This document shows, piece by piece, positions 26,165 through 34,298 of a stretch of 46,482 bases of DNA. Positions within the stretch are counted from its first letter, which is position 1. Each line of letters opens with the position of its first letter. The notes under the pieces were generated by a model that was not told where the DNA came from, ran no database searches, and saw only the letters and a program-made list of their open reading frames with translations. The position numbers and the translations under genes are program-made. The stretch is taken from contig JAJEHX010000004.1 in assembly GCA_022823465.1 (NCBI GenBank), positions 1-46,482 of the forward strand. Direction: 5' to 3'. Source of the stretch: Candidatus Latescibacterota bacterium (GTDB lineage Bacteria > JAAXHH01).

Positions 26165-26322
26165 GTATCAATTAAAATATACGCGTTACTATCCAATTTA
26201 AGTACACAAACTAATTTGTCAATATAATTATTTATAATATATATTTAATTTTTATTGTTCCATATTTTGGATAATGCTTTACAATATAGATTAAACAACC
26301 GGTTCATTCGCGGAGCATGATC
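26165..26322. promoter_or_regulatory. AT-rich divergent promoter region between Rieske gene and SufR-like regulator
   Basis: The gap is far more AT-rich than the flanks and must hold both promoters. Short inverted repeats are visible: gtat (26165-26168) with atac (26179-26182), and acaaa-ctaa-tttgt (26206-26219). An aaccggtt palindrome lies about 20 bp before the regulator start. Any of these could be an operator. No -35/-10 pair was assigned with confidence. Confidence 0.45.
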
Positions 26323-26949
26323 ATGCCACAACAGGAAGGCACTACCCGCCGCCAGATCCTGGAGTTGCTCAAACGCCGGGGCGACATGACGGCCGGCCAG
26401 CTCGCCAGCGAAATAGGAATCACTTCCATGGGCGTTCGCCAGCACCTGAGCGGCCTGGAGCGCGACGACCTGGTCGAGACGCGGGTCGTGCGGCAGGACC
26501 GGGGCAGGCCGGCGCACTATTTCGGCCTGACAAAAGAGGCGGAGCACCTGTTCCCGGTGCGGTACGGCCAGCTCGCGGTGGAACTGCTCGAACAGATGGC
26601 CGAAATCGACGGAGAGGAGAAGGTCGGCGCTCTCTTGGCTTTGCGCACGGAGCGTCTCGAACAGGCCTACAACGAAGAGATGGCCGGGCAACCCCTGGCG
26701 GACAAGGTGCGCGTCCTCGGCGAAATCCGGGACCGGGAGGGATACATGGCCGAATCCCACGCGGACGGCGATGAATACGTCCTGGTGGAACACCACTGCC
26801 CGATCTACGAAATAGCCCGCCGCTTTCCCCGGGTCTGCCAGCTCGAGCAGGAGTTGTTCGAACGAACGCTGGATGCCGGAGTGCGCAGGGACGAGCACAA
26901 GATACTCGGTGACGACCGGTGCCGGTACCTGGTCAGAAAGCGCGACTGA
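26323..26949 (+). CDS. SufR-like winged-helix transcriptional regulator with Fe-S cysteines
   Basis: 208 residues. The N-terminal winged helix (about 8-75) reads RRQILELLKRRGDMTAGQLASEIGITSMGVRQHLSGLERDDLVE, the DeoR/ArsR-type domain of SufR. The C-terminal part has C159-x12-C172 in HHCPIYEIARRFPRVCQLEQ and C200 in GDDRCRY, the pattern in which SufR-type repressors hold a [4Fe-4S] cluster and sense iron or redox state. The position between the second and last Cys where some members carry a further Cys is Gly here. Start at 26323, since GGAG lies 7 bases upstream; the ATG at 26317 would be too close. It is divergent from the Rieske gene, its likely target. A 14-bp direct repeat containing the stop region recurs at 26977-26990. 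Confidence 0.85.
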   Translation: MPQQEGTTRRQILELLKRRGDMTAGQLASEIGITSMGVRQHLSGLERDDLVETRVVRQDRGRPAHYFGLTKEAEHLFPVRYGQLAVELLEQMAEIDGEEKVGALLALRTERLEQAYNEEMAGQPLADKVRVLGEIRDREGYMAESHADGDEYVLVEHHCPIYEIARRFPRVCQLEQELFERTLDAGVRRDEHKILGDDRCRYLVRKRD

Positions 26950-27071
26950 CGGACGTTTACCTATATCTGATCTAAGAGCGCGACTGACGGCCGGCTTCCG
27001 GCCTGCGTAGCTGTGACGGTCGGCTGCGGTCCGTGTAGCCGCGCAGATCTGGCGTTCTGGAGACACCTTCC

Positions 27072-28097
27072 ATGAGCAAACCCCGAATCTGGTACCTGCC
27101 GGCGCCGTCCCATACCAGCGGTGTTTTTAAAGAAGAGACCTACCAGCGACTTCTCGGCAGTTTCGAAATAGTAGAAAACGACACGGACCGGGCCGTGACA
27201 CCCGAAGAGGTGGAAGAAGGGATATCCGGATTCGATGGCCTGGTCACCGGCTGGGGCGTCATGCCGCTGAGCGAAGCAGCCCTGGAGCGGGCGGATCGAT
27301 TGAAGATCATAGTCCACTCTGCCGGTTCGGTCAAGTACCTGTTCACCCCGGAGATGGTCGCGGGACACCTGGTGCCCAGGGGGATCCGCGTCATCAGCGC
27401 ACGGGGCGCCATTGCCCTGAACGTGGCGGAACACGCGGTCGGCGCCCTCATTATGATGAGCCGCCGGTGGATCCACCATGCGCTCAACATCCGGGAACGG
27501 GGCATGTGGCGGGATCCCGACCAGACCCGCTCGAACCAGTTTCTGCGCGGCGCCGTGGTGGGAGTCGTCAGCGCCAGCAAGGTGGGACGGGAGGTGATCC
27601 GGCTCCTCCAGCCCTTCAACGTCCGGATACTCGTTTTCGATCCCTACCTGAGCGACTGGGACGCCGGCCGCATGAACGTGGAACGCGTGGCCCTGAACGC
27701 GCTGTTCGAGAGGTCGGACATGGTGACGATACACGCGCCGTCCATCCCGGAGACGGACCGCATGATCGGCGCAGAACAGTTGCGCCTTCTGCGCGACGAC
27801 GCCGTGCTGGTAAATACCTCGCGGGGATCCGTCCTGGACCACGACGCGCTGTACGAGGAAGCGAAGACCGGCAGGATCCAGGTCCAGCTGGACGTGACCA
27901 CGCCCGAACCCCTGCCGCCCGACCACAGACTGCGTCCCCTGCCCAACGTGGTCATCACGCCCCATACCTCGGGAGCCGGAGCCTACGGCCATCTCGAGAT
28001 CGGCGAGATTACACTAAGCGCTCTGGAACACTTTTTCTCGGGACGGGAGCCCGCGCCGGGCGAGGTGGACCTGGCACACTGGGCGCTGATTGCGTAG
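27072..28097 (+). CDS. D-2-hydroxyacid dehydrogenase-family protein
   Basis: 341 residues with the two-domain fold of NAD-dependent D-2-hydroxyacid dehydrogenases (phosphoglycerate, glycerate and lactate types). Recognisable parts are GLVTGWGVMPLSEAAL, LKIIVHSAGSV, RGAIALNVAEHAVGALIMMSRR, VNTSRGSVLDHDAL (catalytic Arg) and NVVITPHTSGA (catalytic His). The cofactor loop is unusual: GVVSASKVG (164-172) replaces the normal GxxGxGxxG, although the acidic residue at the end of the second strand (VFD190) that favours NAD is kept. GGAG lies 9 bases before the ATG. Substrate unknown. It converges with folD, 8 bp apart. Confidence 0.88.
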   Translation: MSKPRIWYLPAPSHTSGVFKEETYQRLLGSFEIVENDTDRAVTPEEVEEGISGFDGLVTGWGVMPLSEAALERADRLKIIVHSAGSVKYLFTPEMVAGHLVPRGIRVISARGAIALNVAEHAVGALIMMSRRWIHHALNIRERGMWRDPDQTRSNQFLRGAVVGVVSASKVGREVIRLLQPFNVRILVFDPYLSDWDAGRMNVERVALNALFERSDMVTIHAPSIPETDRMIGAEQLRLLRDDAVLVNTSRGSVLDHDALYEEAKTGRIQVQLDVTTPEPLPPDHRLRPLPNVVITPHTSGAGAYGHLEIGEITLSALEHFFSGREPAPGEVDLAHWALIA

Positions 28098-28105
28098 GGT
28101 GGGAA

Positions 28106-28972
28106 TCAGGCCCGCCGCCGCGCCGCAAGCACGGTATTCTCCATCAACATAGCCACGGTCATGGGACCGACGCCCCCGATGCGAGGCGTGATCCAGCCGG
28201 CGACTTCCGCCACGTCCTCTTCCACGTCGCTGAGGAGTTTCTTGCCCTTCCGCGTGATGCCCGCGGCCACGACGGCCGCACCGGGTTTCACCATGTCTTT
28301 CTTGATCAGTCCGGGCGATCCCGCCGCGGCGACGATGATATCGGCTTCGCGCAGGTGGGCGGCCATGTCGGGCACGGCCGAATGCAGCACCGTGACCGCC
28401 GCGTTGCAGTTGGGTCTTTTCATGGACATCAGCAGGGCCAGCGGGCGGCCTATGGTGAGTCCGCGGCCGACGATGACCACGTTTTTCCCTTCGATGGGCA
28501 CACCGTAGTGGACCAGCAAGGCGAGGATGCCGTTCGGCGTGCAGGGCAGGGGACCCGGCTTGCCGATCACGAGCCTGCCCAGGTTGATGGGATTGAGCCC
28601 GTCCGCGTCCTTGTCTGGCGCGACGGCGAGCAGCGCCTCGTCCTCGTCGAGCCCATCCGGCAATGGGATCTGTACGAGGATGGCGTCGACCTCGGGGTCT
28701 TCGTTCATCTGGCCGATCGTTGCGAGCAGTTCCTCCTGGGTCGTCGACGCCGACATATGGGTGTGGACGGACCGGATGCCGATTTCCTCGCAGGCCCGGT
28801 GCTTCATGGCGATGTAGGTGGCGCTGGGGCCGTCGTCACCCACCAGGATAGTCGCAAGGCCCGGCGTCACGCCCCGCGCACGCAACGCGGCGACTTCATT
28901 CGCGAGCCTCGCCTGCATCTCGTCGGCCAGCTTGCGGCCGCTCATGATCACAGGACCTTCGCCTGAACTCAT
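28106..28972 (-). CDS. folD: Bifunctional methylenetetrahydrofolate dehydrogenase / methenyl-THF cyclohydrolase FolD
   Basis: 288 residues, normal for the family. FolD interconverts 5,10-methylene-THF and 10-formyl-THF in cytoplasmic one-carbon metabolism. Signatures: the catalytic Tyr/Lys in SATYIAMKHRACEEIGI (Y53, K57), VDAILVQIPLPDGLDEDEAL, DKDADGLNPINLG, PCTPNGILALL, VVIVGRGLTIGRPLALLM (NADP loop) and the end GGVGPMTVAMLMENT. The start at 28972 has AAGGGG upstream. The common VGRS appears as VGRGLTIGRP, a small variation. It is a single gene on this strand, 69 bp after the HpaB-like gene stop; no folate neighbours. Confidence 0.97.
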   Translation of the reverse strand: MSSGEGPVIMSGRKLADEMQARLANEVAALRARGVTPGLATILVGDDGPSATYIAMKHRACEEIGIRSVHTHMSASTTQEELLATIGQMNEDPEVDAILVQIPLPDGLDEDEALLAVAPDKDADGLNPINLGRLVIGKPGPLPCTPNGILALLVHYGVPIEGKNVVIVGRGLTIGRPLALLMSMKRPNCNAAVTVLHSAVPDMAAHLREADIIVAAAGSPGLIKKDMVKPGAAVVAAGITRKGKKLLSDVEEDVAEVAGWITPRIGGVGPMTVAMLMENTVLAARRRA

Positions 28973-29041
28973 CGCGTTCCCCTTTTACGATCTTGCATCA
29001 TATGCCCGCCGATACAATGGATTCGCGCATCGCAATAACCG

Positions 29042-30481
29042 TTACTCGATCCCCGCGGCCTTCTTCGCGACATCCATACACCGCAGCAGGTCGTATCCCC
29101 GGAATATCGTGATCTTCTGCGCCTCGAGCGAACCCTCGGCGTGTATGGCCAGCAGTTCGTGGTACCCGCCGAAATCCGAAGCCGTGAGATCGCGGATGAG
29201 GTTGATGGCCTTCATCCGGTGCATGGTCGGCACGCCCTTGCGGCCGCCCAGGTAGCGCTCCAGGTCGCCGCGTGTCTCCTCGTTGTGCCAGTCCGCTTCC
29301 GACGGCCCCGTGACCAGCAGGGCGCCTGCGATGTCCTGCACGTCCCGCACGGCCTCGTGGTAGTTGTTGGCGAAATGGTACTTGGCGATGTTCGTCGTGA
29401 GCGTGTCCGGCACGGCGATGCCGTCCACCACCTTGCAGTCCATGGCGGCCGCGCGGGTGAGGGCGCGGACGGTCTCGGTGTAGGTGATGAGCCGCGTGGC
29501 CTTGTCGCGGATGTGGCTGGCCTTCTCCACCCCGTTGTACACGGCGATCAGCGAGGCCGCGCCGATGAAGAGGTCGAGGAGCGGCGGCTTGTAGGACACG
29601 GCCGTGAACCGGTGGAACTCCACGAAGGCGTTCGCCAGCACCCCGGCGAAGTCCCATTCGCCGGCCAGGAAGACGCGCTCGTTCGGGACGAACACGTCGT
29701 CGAACACGGTCAGGGTCTCGACCAGGTGGTGCTTCGAGCTGACCGGGTGGTGATAGGCGCTTTCGCCCGAGAATCCGAAGGGACTGGCAATGAGCCGGAC
29801 GCCCGGCGTGTTGACGGGCACGGCGAAGGACACGGCGTAGTCCTGGTCTTCTTCCGAAATCGCCCGGGTGGGCAGCACGACCACTTCATCCACGAAGGCG
29901 GTGCCCGTGGTATGGGCCTTGGCGCCCCGGACCACGATGCCGTCGGGCTGGCGTTCCACGATGCGCACGTAGTAGTCGGGATGGGTCTGTTGGGAGGGCA
30001 GGCGGCTGCGGTCTCCCTTGGCGTCCGTCTGCGCCACGGCCATGCTCAGGTCGCGGTCGCGGCACTCGGCGTGGTAGTTTTTCACGCGGTCCAGGTATCC
30101 GGTGCCGTACTTTTCATCGATCTGCCGCGCGACGAGCCGCAGGGAAAACAGGGCATCCGTGCCGATCTCCTTGATGAGCAGGACCACGCCGCTGCCCTCG
30201 CGGGTGCTCGTCTCGATCATCTCCCGGCGCTGCAGCAGGTCTTCCGTATTGGCGGGCGGGATGAAGTAGCGGCTGACGCGCTCGCCCGTTTCGGGACATA
30301 TCGCCGTGAACAGGTCCCTGTGGGCCTCGTCCTCGGCCAGGTGGTAGTCCAGGGCCGTGTGCTCGGCGCCTGCGCGCAGTTCCGGGTGTTCCATGAGGTC
30401 CGGCACCCGCTCCCCGCGAAAGTAGATCGTCCTGCCGTCCCGCAACCCTTCCAGGTATTCTGCCGCCGTTCTGAGACCCAT
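29042..30481 (-). CDS. 4-hydroxyphenylacetate 3-hydroxylase (HpaB)-family protein
   Basis: 479 residues of the HpaB/acyl-CoA-dehydrogenase-like fold, whose best known members are FADH2-dependent aromatic hydroxylases and 4-hydroxybutyryl-CoA dehydratases. Features: LEGLRDGRTIYFRGERV at the N-terminus, VARQIDEKYGTGYLDRVKNYHAECRDRDLSMAVAQTDAKGDRS, GIVVRGAKAHTTG, FGFSGESAYHHPVSSKHH and a helical C-terminus (RALTRAAAMDC). The cysteines that ligate the [4Fe-4S] cluster in the dehydratase branch are not seen in the expected spacing, so a flavin-dependent monooxygenase is favoured. It needs a partner flavin reductase, which is not in the window. Start at 30481, after GGAGAG; the frame is open to 30634 through a repeat. 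It is third in a PhyH-SDR-HpaB set. Confidence 0.87.
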   Translation of the reverse strand: MGLRTAAEYLEGLRDGRTIYFRGERVPDLMEHPELRAGAEHTALDYHLAEDEAHRDLFTAICPETGERVSRYFIPPANTEDLLQRREMIETSTREGSGVVLLIKEIGTDALFSLRLVARQIDEKYGTGYLDRVKNYHAECRDRDLSMAVAQTDAKGDRSRLPSQQTHPDYYVRIVERQPDGIVVRGAKAHTTGTAFVDEVVVLPTRAISEEDQDYAVSFAVPVNTPGVRLIASPFGFSGESAYHHPVSSKHHLVETLTVFDDVFVPNERVFLAGEWDFAGVLANAFVEFHRFTAVSYKPPLLDLFIGAASLIAVYNGVEKASHIRDKATRLITYTETVRALTRAAAMDCKVVDGIAVPDTLTTNIAKYHFANNYHEAVRDVQDIAGALLVTGPSEADWHNEETRGDLERYLGGRKGVPTMHRMKAINLIRDLTASDFGGYHELLAIHAEGSLEAQKITIFRGYDLLRCMDVAKKAAGIE

Positions 30482-30502
30482 GATGCTCTCCGTATGCTGG
30501 TT

Positions 30503-30560
30503 GGCGATAATGACCCGCATCCGCGGCGCCTGGCAATAATGACTCGCGTTCGCGGCGCCC
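30503..30560. repeat. 29-bp direct duplication upstream of the HpaB-like gene
   Basis: Two adjacent 29-bp copies (30503-30531 and 30532-30560), beginning ggcgataatgacccgcat and ggcaataatgactcgcgt, with about five differences. They lie in the gap between the SDR stop and the HpaB-like start. Confidence 0.85.
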
Positions 30561-30608
30561 CTGGACCTTTCGACACTTCGGCGCCTGTCCATCGGCGAAT
30601 CCCCACCG

Positions 30609-31358
30609 CTATGCCGCCGTCCATCCCCCATCAACCGTCAACACGGCGCCCGTCGTCCAGGCGGCCTCGTCGGAAGCCAGGTGCAGGATAGCGCGGGCTA
30701 TCTCGTCCGGCGTGCCGAACCGGCCCATCGGATGGCGCTCCTTCAACTGTTCGTACCTGGTGGCGTGGTCCCGCACCGATTTGTTCATGGGGGTGTGCAC
30801 CCAGGCCGGGGCCACGGAATTGACCCGTATCCCGCGGTCGGCATACTCGACGGCCAGGACGCGCGTCAACTGGTCGAGGCCTGCCTTGGAGGCACCGTAG
30901 ACAGCCGCCCCTTTCATGCCGGTTTGCCCGAGGACGGAACTGACATTGACGATACTTCCGGTACCCTGTGAAATCATCCCTGGCAGGACCGTCCGGATGA
31001 GACGGAACGCGCCCGACAGATTGGTCCCGATCACCTCGTCCCAGAGTTCGTCGCTGATCTCATCGGCTTTGGCCAGCATCCCCCTGCCCGCGTTGTTCAC
31101 CAGCACGTCGATCCGACCGAAAGCGGTGGTCGTTTCTTCGACCATGCGCTCGCAGTCTTCCGTGATGGACACATCCCCGGAGACGGCTATCGCGCGTCCA
31201 CCGGAGGCCTCTATGGCGGCAACAACATCGTCCAGCGGCGCCTTTCGACGGCCCGTGATGCAGACCGCGGCGCCTTCCCCGGCAAAAAGCCCCGCCGTGG
31301 CGGCCCCGATCCCCGTTCCACCGCCCGTGATGAGCGCAACGCGATCCTGCAATTTCAC
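30609..31358 (-). CDS. Short-chain dehydrogenase/reductase (FabG-like)
   Basis: 249 residues, classical SDR. The cofactor motif TGGGTGIG is at 11-18, NNAG at 88-91, and the catalytic Ser-Tyr-Lys set is in VSSVLGQTGMKGAAVYGASKAG (Y154, K158). The ending GAVLTVDGGWTAA is typical. Arginines after the second strand (TGRRKAP) suggest NADP. The substrate is unknown; 3-oxoacyl-ACP or another alcohol/ketone is possible. Its start overlaps the stop of the PhyH gene by 4 bp (ATGA), so the two are translationally coupled. The HpaB-like gene follows after 127 bp that contain a 29-bp duplication. Confidence 0.93.
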   Translation of the reverse strand: MKLQDRVALITGGGTGIGAATAGLFAGEGAAVCITGRRKAPLDDVVAAIEASGGRAIAVSGDVSITEDCERMVEETTTAFGRIDVLVNNAGRGMLAKADEISDELWDEVIGTNLSGAFRLIRTVLPGMISQGTGSIVNVSSVLGQTGMKGAAVYGASKAGLDQLTRVLAVEYADRGIRVNSVAPAWVHTPMNKSVRDHATRYEQLKERHPMGRFGTPDEIARAILHLASDEAAWTTGAVLTVDGGWTAA

Positions 31359-32230
31359 TGCCGGCTCTCCTTGAATACGTCCACGGTCTGCGCTTCTTCG
31401 GTCTGCGCACCTTCGGCCTGTGCGTTTACGGGCTCGGCCCCATCGATCAGTTCTCCACCGGTCAATGCGCCTTCCCCGAAGATGACGGGAAAAGTCTCTT
31501 CCGTTTTCACCGCCCGGGTGGCCGCGTCCATGTACGCGATACTGAAGGCGCGCCGCGGGTTGCCGGTGGGATTCCGTGCCGACCGGTGCAGGAGGAGGTT
31601 GTTCAGGAGGACGGCCTCGCCCGCCTCGGCCTCGAGGTAGATACAGTCTTCCTCACGCGCGTATCTGGCCTGGTCTGCCTCGGAAGGGAAGTGCATTTCG
31701 TTGATCACGCCGTGCTTGTGGCTGCCGGGCACCACCTGCATGCAGCCGTTTTCCACCGTCGCCGCATCGAGGGCGGTCCAGATCGTCACCTCCGGGTTCG
31801 AATCGAGCCCCCATCCGATGCCGACGTCCTGGTGCCAGGGGAGATGGGTGCCGTGTTCGGCCGGCTTGTTCATGAACATGGCCCGGAAGATGGAGACGTT
31901 CGGACCGATGAGGGCCTCCGTGATCTCCCTGAAAAACGGATGCTGCATGTACCCCAGGTACAGCGGATCCAGCTGCAGATCGTCGACGCGGCGATAGTGG
32001 AGCGTCCCCTCGCTCTCCTCGAACGTCCTGGACGGCACCGCGCTGTAATCTCCCGTGGCCGTGTCGCGCTGCATGGGCATGCCTTCGTAACGAACCTCGC
32101 CCAGCATGATCTCGTCAATGCGGTCGCGCATGGCCTGCAGGTGCCCGTTGGAAGCCACCTGCCCGAGGCGCAGGTAGCCGTCCTCGGCAAACCGCGCCAG
32201 TTCGCTTAAACCGAATTCAAAATTGGACAT
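31355..32230 (-). CDS. Phytanoyl-CoA dioxygenase (PhyH)-family protein
   Basis: 291 residues, Fe(II)/2-oxoglutarate-dependent oxygenase family. The iron ligands are visible as H133-Q-D135 in LPWHQDVGIGWG and H215 in LLNNLLLHRSARN; an Arg pair in NPRRAFSIAYM (about 227) would bind 2-oxoglutarate. The phrase EVTIWTALDAATVENGCMQVVPGSHKHG is a hallmark of the family. The C-terminus has a short repeated, low-complexity stretch (AQAEGAQTEEAQTV) beyond the fold. The ribosome binding site is GAGAGG. It is the first gene of the operon with SDR and HpaB-like enzymes, suggesting hydroxylation followed by dehydrogenation of an unknown compound. Confidence 0.9.
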   Translation of the reverse strand: MSNFEFGLSELARFAEDGYLRLGQVASNGHLQAMRDRIDEIMLGEVRYEGMPMQRDTATGDYSAVPSRTFEESEGTLHYRRVDDLQLDPLYLGYMQHPFFREITEALIGPNVSIFRAMFMNKPAEHGTHLPWHQDVGIGWGLDSNPEVTIWTALDAATVENGCMQVVPGSHKHGVINEMHFPSEADQARYAREEDCIYLEAEAGEAVLLNNLLLHRSARNPTGNPRRAFSIAYMDAATRAVKTEETFPVIFGEGALTGGELIDGAEPVNAQAEGAQTEEAQTVDVFKESRQ

Positions 32231-32291
32231 AAGGGCCTCTCGCCAACGTTGCGTCGGCTGGAATATGCGATACTTCTCAAAAGCGGCGACA

Positions 32292-32984
32292 TTACAATAC
32301 CCCCGCGAACCGGAAAAAGTTCTCCAGGATCTTCCGGCCGTGGGGATAGAGATCGATGTAGTACTCCGGATGGAACTGCGTGCCGTACAGGGGCCGCGAC
32401 CGGTGCCTGATCGCCTGGATGCGGCAGTTTTCGTTCGACGCGATGAGGTCGAAGTCCGGGGGCACGACCTTCATCTCCGCGTAGTGAGACTGCCGGACCA
32501 CGACCGTGTCGGGCAGCGCGTCAAAGAGCGGGTCCGGCTGCAGCACGTCCACCGGGTAGAATCCTTCCTCGGAAAAGAACCCCGCCGCGTCGGGATTCGG
32601 ATCGAGCACGTCCGGTTCGCCGGCCCGCAGCGGCCGCATCATCTCGTCTTCGAGCTTCGTCAGGTTGCGAAAGCCGTGGCTGAACATGAACCCCATGAGC
32701 TGGTGGCTGGCGCACAGTCCCATGGTGGGCACGTCCGCCATCGCGTTGAGCGTGTCCTCGAAACCGTAGAACGTCTCCGGTTTGAAATGCTGGAAGAAAG
32801 TCCCGCATCCGCTGAGCAGCATGGCGAGGGGTTTCAGCGGTTCGACGATCTCGGGCGTCATCTGCGTCTGGTGCAGCATCAGGCAGGGCTGCCCGGATAT
32901 CTCTTCGAGCCGTCTCTTCAGCCAGAAGTCGCGGCCGTCCCTGTTGTAGGAATCCAGCGTTCCTATGCGAATCCAGATGATCAA
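32292..32984 (-). CDS. Stand-alone class I glutamine amidotransferase-like protein
   Basis: About 230 residues resembling the GATase domain of GMP synthase. The nucleophile elbow is MGLCASHQLMG (Cys91 counting from the TTG at 32984), and the catalytic His-Glu pair is in GTQFHPEYY. The common GxCxGxQ is changed to LCASHQ. An oxyanion/substrate region equivalent to SGGP reads LSGCGTFF. No ATG fits the N-terminus: TTG at 32984 has GGAAGG upstream, and TTG at 33002 is an alternative. No synthetase partner is adjacent, so it may hydrolyse another gamma-glutamyl compound, as stand-alone members do. Function not certain. Confidence 0.8.
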   Translation of the reverse strand: MIIWIRIGTLDSYNRDGRDFWLKRRLEEISGQPCLMLHQTQMTPEIVEPLKPLAMLLSGCGTFFQHFKPETFYGFEDTLNAMADVPTMGLCASHQLMGFMFSHGFRNLTKLEDEMMRPLRAGEPDVLDPNPDAAGFFSEEGFYPVDVLQPDPLFDALPDTVVVRQSHYAEMKVVPPDFDLIASNENCRIQAIRHRSRPLYGTQFHPEYYIDLYPHGRKILENFFRFAGVL

Positions 32985-33255
32985 ACGCCGCCAGCCTTCC
33001 AATTACGCGTGAACAATACGACGTGACGCGCCACGCGCAGAACGCGCAAGCCTGGAAATCAACTTCAAGATAAAGCGCGGTCCAGAACCCAACGAACTGA
33101 ATATCACGATAAGGAAACGGGTGAAAATATCAAGGGATATTACCTCTCCAGCCTACTCGTTCCAGACGCTTGATAATAACTCTTTGCATTTCATTTCCTC
33201 CTTGTTACTATGCACTGGAATTCAACCCTTGAACCCTTAAAGTAAGGACTACGCA

Positions 33256-34188
33256 ATGATCGTCATGGCTACGAACAACGGCGACGTGGGCATCCGCCAG
33301 GCGGTGGCCGCGCTCAAGGAAGGCAAGACCGCGGTGGACGCCATCGAAATCGGCATCCGGGAGGTCGAGGTGCACCGCCCCGACCGCAGCGTCGGCCTCC
33401 ACGGCTATCCCAACATCCTCGGCTATCCCCAGCTGGACGCGCTCATCATGGACGGCCGGACCCGCGACGTGGGCGCGGTGGGCGCGGTGACGGGCTACGA
33501 CCATCCGATCTCGATCGCCCGCTGCGTCATGGAGAAGCTGATCCACGTCTTTCTCGTGGGTGACGGCGCGGAGCGGTTCGCCAGCGAAATGGGTTTCGAG
33601 AAGAGCACCTACGTGGATCCCGAGATGCCCGAGATCTACGCGAAGCACGTGCGCGAACAACTGGGGATCGACGACCCGGAGGAACTCCAGCATACCAACG
33701 AGCTCTGGAAGCTGAGCCACCTGGCCGTCGATCCGCAGAAGGCCGGCGGCACGACCAACTTCATCGCGCAGGACGGCAAGGGCGACATCTGCGTGGGCGT
33801 CAGCACGAGCGGCTGGGGATGGAAGTACCCGGGCCGCCTGGGGGATTCGCCCGTCATCAGCGCGGGGGGGTTCGCCGACAACCGGTACGGCGCCGCGGCC
33901 TGCACGGGTACCGGCGAGTTGGCGATTCGGACCGGCGCGGCCCGGAACGTGGTGACCTACATGAAGATGGGCATGTCCCTCGAAGAGGCCACGGCGGAGG
34001 GGCTGCGGGACATGAACGAGCTCGACTCCCAGCGCGTCGGCGGCGTGCAGATCATCTCCCTGGACGCCAGCGGCGCCCACATGGCGGGCACCACCTCCGA
34101 GCGGAAAGGCAGCCACGTCTTCATGACGCCGGACATGGACGAACCCGAATTCGTCGAAGGCATCTCCGTGCCGTACGAGGGCAGTTGA
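33256..34188 (+). CDS. N4-(beta-N-acetylglucosaminyl)-L-asparaginase / isoaspartyl peptidase-family Ntn hydrolase
   Basis: 310 residues of the asparaginase-2 (Ntn-hydrolase) family, which self-cleaves before a Thr to form alpha and beta chains and hydrolyses asparagine-type amides. The N-terminal half has GIRQAVAALKEGKTAVDAIEIGIREVE and MDGRTRDVGAVGAV. The probable cleavage site is GGTTNF, with Thr166 as the N-terminal nucleophile of the beta chain. Family positions follow it: GVSTSGWGWKYPGRLGDSPVISAGGFADN and AACTGTGE. The start at 33256 is supported by AAGGA. No signal peptide is seen, so it is cytoplasmic if the start is correct. It lies upstream of a PhyH gene. Substrate uncertain. Confidence 0.88.
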   Translation: MIVMATNNGDVGIRQAVAALKEGKTAVDAIEIGIREVEVHRPDRSVGLHGYPNILGYPQLDALIMDGRTRDVGAVGAVTGYDHPISIARCVMEKLIHVFLVGDGAERFASEMGFEKSTYVDPEMPEIYAKHVREQLGIDDPEELQHTNELWKLSHLAVDPQKAGGTTNFIAQDGKGDICVGVSTSGWGWKYPGRLGDSPVISAGGFADNRYGAAACTGTGELAIRTGAARNVVTYMKMGMSLEEATAEGLRDMNELDSQRVGGVQIISLDASGAHMAGTTSERKGSHVFMTPDMDEPEFVEGISVPYEGS

Positions 34189-34298
34189 GAGCAGTTAGCG
34201 GAGTCGCCAGGCATCGAGCGTCGCTGAGCATCGCCGGAGCGAGTGAGTTGATCGTACCTTTCCAGGTCATCGGACGCGGTTGAACGGAGCATCGTAAG

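Noticed and set aside
27467-28966. 499-codon forward open frame
   Set aside because: It runs out of frame through the dehydrogenase and antisense to folD; no recognisable content.
29141-30691. 516-codon forward open frame
   Set aside because: It is antisense to the HpaB-like gene, whose motifs and ribosome binding site are clear.
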